Assembly (NCBI GenBank): GCA_024639745.1
Contig: JAHEHW010000005.1
Location: 1-19,593 of the forward strand
Origin: Salaquimonas sp.
GTDB lineage: Bacteria; Pseudomonadota; Alphaproteobacteria; Rhizobiales; Rhizobiaceae
Direction of reading: 5' to 3'
Length of the DNA: 19,593 nt
The translations under genes and the position numbers were made by a program. This document shows, piece after piece, positions 15,813-19,593 of this stretch (the first letter of the stretch is position 1; each line of letters opens with the position of its first letter). Under the pieces are notes generated by a model. The model did not search any database, was not told the DNA's origin, and was given only the letters and a program-made list of their open reading frames with translations.

Positions 15813-16979
15813 ATGATTGCATTCCCCACACAATTTCGCATTCTCCGGTTCATGGTCGCTGCAGCGGTTTTGTTGCTAACACACTTCGTTGCTGCGGCCG
15901 CGCACGAGATTAGGCCGGCGATTGCCGATTTTTCAGTCCCGGAACCTGGGCGCTACGAGATCGAGGTTCAGGTCAATGCTGAAGCGCTGATTGCGGGAAT
16001 AGGGCCTGAACACGAAAACACGGAAGATGCCCCGCAGGCCGACGAATACAATTCGTTGCGGGAACTGGCCTCCGGGGCGCTGGAAGAGCGGTTCGAAGTG
16101 TATTCGCAGAATTTTCTGGATGAGGTTCGCCTTTATTTTGACGGTGAGCGGAACCGGCCCGATCGAGTATCGATCGAGGTGCCGCCGGTTGGCGATGCCG
16201 AGCTTGCACGCGATTCCATTATCACGCTTTCAGGGAATCTGCCCTCCGGTGCCCAAACCTTCCGCTGGGAATGGGGTGAAAAGCTCGGGCCCAGCGTAAT
16301 CAGGATGAGTACGGCGAGCGGCGGTAATCTCGGTGAAGACGAAGGTTATGCCGCTTACCTCAGCGCGGGGGAGACAAGCGAAGAAATCAATATCGAAGCG
16401 CCCCGGGCAAAAACATTCTTTGAGGTTGTCTGGGATTATCTGGTCATCGGCTTCACCCATATTGTGCCGAAGGGGCTCGATCACATTCTCTTTGTCGTCG
16501 GCCTGTTCTTGCTGAGCACGAAGCTTTCGACGCTGTTATGGCAAATCAGTGCGTTTACGCTCGCTCACACGATTACGCTTGCGCTTGGCGTTCTCGGTTT
16601 CGTTCAGGTCTCTCCGTCGATCGTCGAGCCGCTGATTGCGCTATCAATCGTCTATGTCGCAGTCGAGAATATCCTCACGGATCATCTGCAGAAATGGCGG
16701 CCCCTCGTCGTTTTTGGATTCGGGCTACTACACGGACTCGGATTTGCCGGTGTTCTAGAGGAGATCGGCTTGTCGGCCAGTTATTTCGTGACGGCTTTGA
16801 TCTCCTTTAACCTGGGCGTCGAATTCGGTCAGCTGACCGTGATAGCTGCCTGCATGCTCGCAGTCGGTCTCTGGTTCGGCGATAAATCCTGGTACCGGCG
16901 GATGATTACGATCCCCGCATCGCTGATCATAGCGTTTATCGCAAGCTGGTGGTTTTACGAACGGGTATTTCTGGTTTGA
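15813..16979 (+). CDS. HupE/UreJ_2-type membrane protein
   Basis: A 388-residue protein with a signal peptide (about 1-30), a periplasmic N-terminal domain (about 31-200) and a C-terminal membrane domain with about seven hydrophobic segments (about 205-388). The membrane part shows the HupE/UreJ_2 pattern with metal-type residues: GFTHIVPKGLDHILF (His216, Asp223, His224), FTLAHTITL (His252), GLLHGLGFA (His307) and NLGVEFGQ (Glu337). HupE and UreJ proteins carry nickel or related metals; the metal here is inferred, not shown. After predicted cleavage the mature protein starts HEIRPAIADF. No ribosome binding site is clear at ATG 15813; ATG 15852 is an alternative that would shorten the signal peptide by 13 residues. 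It is divergent from the DUF4198 gene and followed by an oxidoreductase gene after 78 bases. Confidence 0.88.
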   Translation: MIAFPTQFRILRFMVAAAVLLLTHFVAAAAHEIRPAIADFSVPEPGRYEIEVQVNAEALIAGIGPEHENTEDAPQADEYNSLRELASGALEERFEVYSQNFLDEVRLYFDGERNRPDRVSIEVPPVGDAELARDSIITLSGNLPSGAQTFRWEWGEKLGPSVIRMSTASGGNLGEDEGYAAYLSAGETSEEINIEAPRAKTFFEVVWDYLVIGFTHIVPKGLDHILFVVGLFLLSTKLSTLLWQISAFTLAHTITLALGVLGFVQVSPSIVEPLIALSIVYVAVENILTDHLQKWRPLVVFGFGLLHGLGFAGVLEEIGLSASYFVTALISFNLGVEFGQLTVIAACMLAVGLWFGDKSWYRRMITIPASLIIAFIASWWFYERVFLV

Positions 16980-17057
16980 CCGAGGGCTGAAGTTTTCGCT
17001 TTCCGACCATTTTGAAATGACGCATTCTCCGGCATGATTGCCGAAGGGAGAGCGGAC

Positions 17058-18023
17058 ATGAAAATCGGGTTTGTCGGTCTTGGAAATGTCGGTGGCAAGC
17101 TGGCTGGAAACCTCATCCGGAATGGGCATGATGTCACCGTTCTTGATCTCGACAAGGCACTGGTTACAGGTTTCGCGGAGCAGGGCGCAAGCGTGGCAGA
17201 GACACCCGGCGAGCTTGTCGATGCCTGCGATACCGTCATCACCTGTTTGCCGAGTCCTGCCGCATGCAGCGCGGTTGTCGAGGGTGCGAACGGACTTCTG
17301 ACGTGTCTCGGCCCGGGCAAGATCTGGATGGAGATGTCGACCACGGACGCATCCGAGATGCAACGTCTTGCACAGCTTGTCGAGGCAACGGGGGCTAGTG
17401 CCTTGGAGTGCCCGGTTTCCGGTGGTTGCCACCGTGCGGCTACCGGCAATATCTCGATCTTTGTGGGCGGAGAAAGAGACATTTTCGAATACGTCATGCC
17501 CGTGCTTCAGACACTGGGGCGGCGGATCCTGCACACCGGACCGATCGGCAGCGCCTCTCAGCTCAAGGTGATGACCAACTATCTGGCGACGGCGAATCTG
17601 TTGAGCATGTGCGAAGCCATGGTCACGATGAAGGCGGCGGGTTTCGATCTTGCGACCGTTTATGAGGCGATGACAATTTCATCCGGCACTTCCTTCGTCG
17701 CCGAGACGGAAGGTCAGGTGATCCTGAATGGTAGCCGGGATATTTCCTTCACCATGGATCTCGTCAAAAAAGACATCGGCTTGTTCCAGAAGCTTGCGGA
17801 CGAGTTCGGTGTGCCGCTGGAAATCAGCCCGCTGATGGTTGATATCTTCAATGACGGGATCGACCGCTTCGGTGAGCGGGAATTATCGCCCAATATAATC
17901 AGGCGGCTGGAAGAGGCGACTGGTCTTGAAATTCTGGCGCCCGGCTTCCCGCCTGTAATGAGCGACGACGAACCACCGGCGAAGGGTGGCGAAGTCTTGC
18001 CGCGACGGGCAAATGCCATTTAG
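17058..18023 (+). CDS. NAD(P)-dependent oxidoreductase, 3-hydroxyisobutyrate dehydrogenase family
   Basis: A 321-residue cytoplasmic enzyme of the beta-hydroxyacid dehydrogenase family, which oxidises or reduces a short beta-hydroxy acid using NAD(P). It has a Rossmann nucleotide site, FVGLGNVGGKLAGNL (5-19), a catalytic-type CPVSGG (118-123, Ser121), and GPIGSASQLKVMTN (161-174) with the expected catalytic Lys170 and Asn174. The usual LDLD turn after the second strand (29-32), with an acidic Asp, favours NAD over NADP. The C-terminal 30 residues are polar and longer than in the typical enzyme. The start ATG at 17058 has AGGGAG 8 bases upstream. The substrate cannot be named; the family includes 3-hydroxyisobutyrate, tartronate semialdehyde and related reductases. 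Confidence 0.88.
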   Translation: MKIGFVGLGNVGGKLAGNLIRNGHDVTVLDLDKALVTGFAEQGASVAETPGELVDACDTVITCLPSPAACSAVVEGANGLLTCLGPGKIWMEMSTTDASEMQRLAQLVEATGASALECPVSGGCHRAATGNISIFVGGERDIFEYVMPVLQTLGRRILHTGPIGSASQLKVMTNYLATANLLSMCEAMVTMKAAGFDLATVYEAMTISSGTSFVAETEGQVILNGSRDISFTMDLVKKDIGLFQKLADEFGVPLEISPLMVDIFNDGIDRFGERELSPNIIRRLEEATGLEILAPGFPPVMSDDEPPAKGGEVLPRRANAI

Positions 18024-18089
18024 GTAATCTTTGGAAAACGCGTAATTACAGGGCGGCGTACTGCCAGGTCGCAATCGCGGGGACGGGTG

Positions 18090-18779
18090 ATGGGAACAAT
18101 TACCGAGTCTTTCGGTCAACTCGATTTTTTCGCCGCGGGGCTATTTCTGTTTTTCTGGCTTTGCTTCGAATATATCATTGACCACTCGGTATGGCGTCAC
18201 AAGAGCCTGACCGGACTCATCGCCCATCAGCGGCGCGAGTGGATGCTGGAGGTCGCGGGGCGCGACGTCCGGATCGCGGATATGGCCATTCTGACCGGCC
18301 AGATGAATGGCGCGACCTTCTTTTCATCTGCTGCAATCCTGGCGACGGGCGGCTGTTTTGCTCTACTGGGGGTCACCGACGAGGTGATTCAGGTTTTCCG
18401 AGACCTTGAACTTTCCCAGCAAATCCAGCGTTCGGCCTGGGAAATGAAGACCCTTGGGCTGACCTTCATCTTCGTCTACAGCTTCTTCAAATTCGCTTGG
18501 TCCTACCGTCTGTTCAATTACTGCGCGGTCATGGTGGGCGCCATTCGCCGGGCGAGTGAAGAAAATGCTGCGACGTGCCGGGAGCAGGCGATCCGTGCAG
18601 CGGAGATGAATATCCTTGCCGCGCGGCATTTCACAGCAGGGGTGCGAGCGATCTTCTTCGCCTTCGCCTATCTTGGCTGGCTGATCGGGCCGAAGGTGCT
18701 GATTGCCTCTACGCTCTGCGTGATCGTGGTCCTGATCCGCCGGCAGTTCTTTTCCAAGTCACGCGATATTTTAATTTAG
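18090..18779 (+). CDS. DUF599 membrane protein
   Basis: A 229-residue inner-membrane protein matching DUF599 in layout: an N-terminal hydrophobic segment with AAGLFLFFWLCFEYI (about 13-29), a charged cytoplasmic stretch with HKSLTGLIAHQRREWMLEV, a second hydrophobic segment with ATFFSSAAILATGG, a third with LTFIFVYSFFKFAWSYRLFN, a helix with conserved-looking Arg, Glu and Cys (about 152-180), and two last hydrophobic segments with a basic end. The function of the family is unknown. ATG 18090 is preferred; a GTG directly before it (18087) could also be used. GGGGACGG lies just upstream. The gene is followed after 14 bases by a broken membrane protein gene, and may have formed a unit with it. 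Confidence 0.88.
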   Translation: MGTITESFGQLDFFAAGLFLFFWLCFEYIIDHSVWRHKSLTGLIAHQRREWMLEVAGRDVRIADMAILTGQMNGATFFSSAAILATGGCFALLGVTDEVIQVFRDLELSQQIQRSAWEMKTLGLTFIFVYSFFKFAWSYRLFNYCAVMVGAIRRASEENAATCREQAIRAAEMNILAARHFTAGVRAIFFAFAYLGWLIGPKVLIASTLCVIVVLIRRQFFSKSRDILI

Positions 18780-18793
18780 AAAGAAAGAAGGGG

Positions 18794-19593
18794 ATGGCGA
18801 TCAGCGAGTTTCTGGCCCTAGCGCGATCAAGAGACATTCTCGAAGATGCCACCTTCCAGCTGCTGGAGCGTTTGCCCGCGGATTTGAAATAAGCCGGCGA
18901 GGCGTCGTATTCAAAGCTGAAGGTCAGTCTCGACTCGCCCAAGGCGTCGGAAGACGAGGCGGCGGCAGAGCCATCCGAGGCGCCCAGGTTCTTGCGTGGG
19001 TTCCACGATATCCTGATTACCGTTGGTATCGTGGTCCTACTGCTCGGGCTCGGTACATTAGTGAATTTTCTTGGCGTGCTTCCGCCATCATCGTACCGGC
19101 AGAATGGTTTGTTCGCCGGCAAAGGCTGGCGCTCCCGGGGTTTACGCTCACCATTATGTTGGCTGTGATCGTCGAACTATTCGCGCCGCAGATAAACGAT
19201 CCCGACTCGATCATGGAGCTTGCGACCCGGTTCGGCTGGCAATTCGCCCGTTCGGTTTGTTTTATTGGCGCTACCGCGTGCGGGTAGCCCTTGCGCTTAT
19301 GCTGGTTTTACTTTTCGCTTTTGGCTATTTCGTGGTCATCGACCTAATGGGCGCGGGGGCGGATACTTTCGGTGCCTCGTGCGAACAGAATACGCGGCTA
19401 TACGGCGCTCTGGGACTGGTTTTCGCGGTCGCGTTGTTTTCGCTTGCGATGCAATTCGATCTCGCCGACCGGTTCCGTGTCACGAGACGATCGGATGTCG
19501 CGTTCTGGCTTCACCTGGCGGCAGCCCCGGCCCAGCTTTATGCCATCTTCGCTGCCCTGCTTGGCAGTGAGGGGTTCGTTTTTTCCGGCGACA
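18794..19593 (+). pseudogene. Broken multi-span membrane protein gene, runs off the window
   Basis: ATG 18794 begins MAISEFLALARSRDILEDAT and stops at TAA 18890-18892. The same frame continues without a new start: AGEASYSKLKVSLDSPKASE, then an acidic linker, RFLRGFHDILITVG and a first membrane segment (VVLLLGLGTLVNFLGVL). Around 19050-19085 the coding signal moves one base back in frame, continuing SAIIVPAEWFVRRQRLALPG and further hydrophobic residues to a TAG at 19285-19287. Around 19230-19262 it moves one base back again and stays open to the window end, with FGLFYWRYRVRVALALMLVL, more hydrophobic segments and RSDVAFWLHLAAAPAQLYAI. Each piece is typical of one multi-span inner-membrane protein. 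I read this as one gene with an early stop and two single-base losses. The family is not certain (DUF2157-like is possible); the C-terminus is outside the window. Confidence 0.75.

Noticed and set aside
15598..15816. A 72-codon frame in the DUF4198/HupE intergenic region, also ending in an ATGA overlap
   Set aside because: It starts with TTG, has no ribosome binding site, and its composition is that of A/T-rich non-coding DNA rather than of the neighbouring genes.
16755..17534. A 259-codon open frame on the minus strand across the HupE-type and oxidoreductase genes
   Set aside because: It is antisense to two well-supported genes and their gap, and shows no recognisable domain.
19220..19570. 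A 116-codon plus-strand frame near the window end
   Set aside because: Its product is rich in Arg, Gly and Pro, and another frame over the same bases encodes a convincing membrane protein that continues the broken gene.

Overview
The window looks like ordinary chromosomal DNA of an alphaproteobacterium, most likely of the order Hyphomicrobiales (Rhizobiales). The reasons are the protein families (Rieske/cytochrome b/cytochrome c1 encoded as three separate genes, oxygen-dependent HemF, an alphaproteobacterial type of tandem ABC exporter pair, DUF599), the moderately high GC content, and a gene order hemF - trmL - ABC/ABC - petABC - apt that I remember from rhizobial genomes. I cannot name a genus from sequence alone. 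No tRNA, rRNA, CRISPR array, insertion sequence or phage gene was seen.

Layout. 1-859: the 3' part of a CCA tRNA nucleotidyltransferase-like gene, convergent with a small DUF1059 gene (908-1096, minus). 1220-2137 (minus): hemF, aerobic haem synthesis. 2282-2614 (plus): a small conserved-looking protein of unknown function, followed convergently by trmL (2623-3078, minus). 3197-7838 (plus): two half-size ABC exporters and an EamA/DMT-type exporter, joined by two 4-base ATGA start/stop overlaps, so one translationally coupled unit. 8077-8571: a secreted cysteine-peptidase-like (CHAP/NlpC type) protein, convergent with a uup-type ABC-F ATPase (8628-10469, minus). 10818-13611: the petABC operon for the cytochrome bc1 complex, with a strong intrinsic terminator after petC. 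13749-14294: apt, adenine salvage. 14396-14593: a DUF2892 membrane protein preceded by a perfect FNR/FixK-type box. 14616-15443 (minus) and 15813-16979 (plus): a divergent pair, a DUF4198 periplasmic protein and a HupE/UreJ_2-type membrane protein, which suggests a metal-handling module. 17058-18023: a 3-hydroxyisobutyrate dehydrogenase-family enzyme. 18090-18779: a DUF599 membrane protein. 18794 to the window end: a broken multi-span membrane protein gene with one in-frame stop and two frameshifts.

How the parts fit. Haem synthesis (hemF) and the bc1 complex (petABC) are linked parts of aerobic respiration, and the FNR-type box beside apt suggests local oxygen-dependent control of the DUF2892 gene. 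The ABC pair plus EamA protein probably exports an unknown compound. The DUF4198/HupE pair is the most interesting accessory element: both products carry a signal peptide and, if cleaved where predicted, both mature proteins start with His-Glu, as expected for a possible N-terminal metal site. The intergenic region between them holds a 16-base hyphenated palindrome. I did not find a clearly new defence or mobile system; the findings below are regulatory, structural and gene-decay observations.
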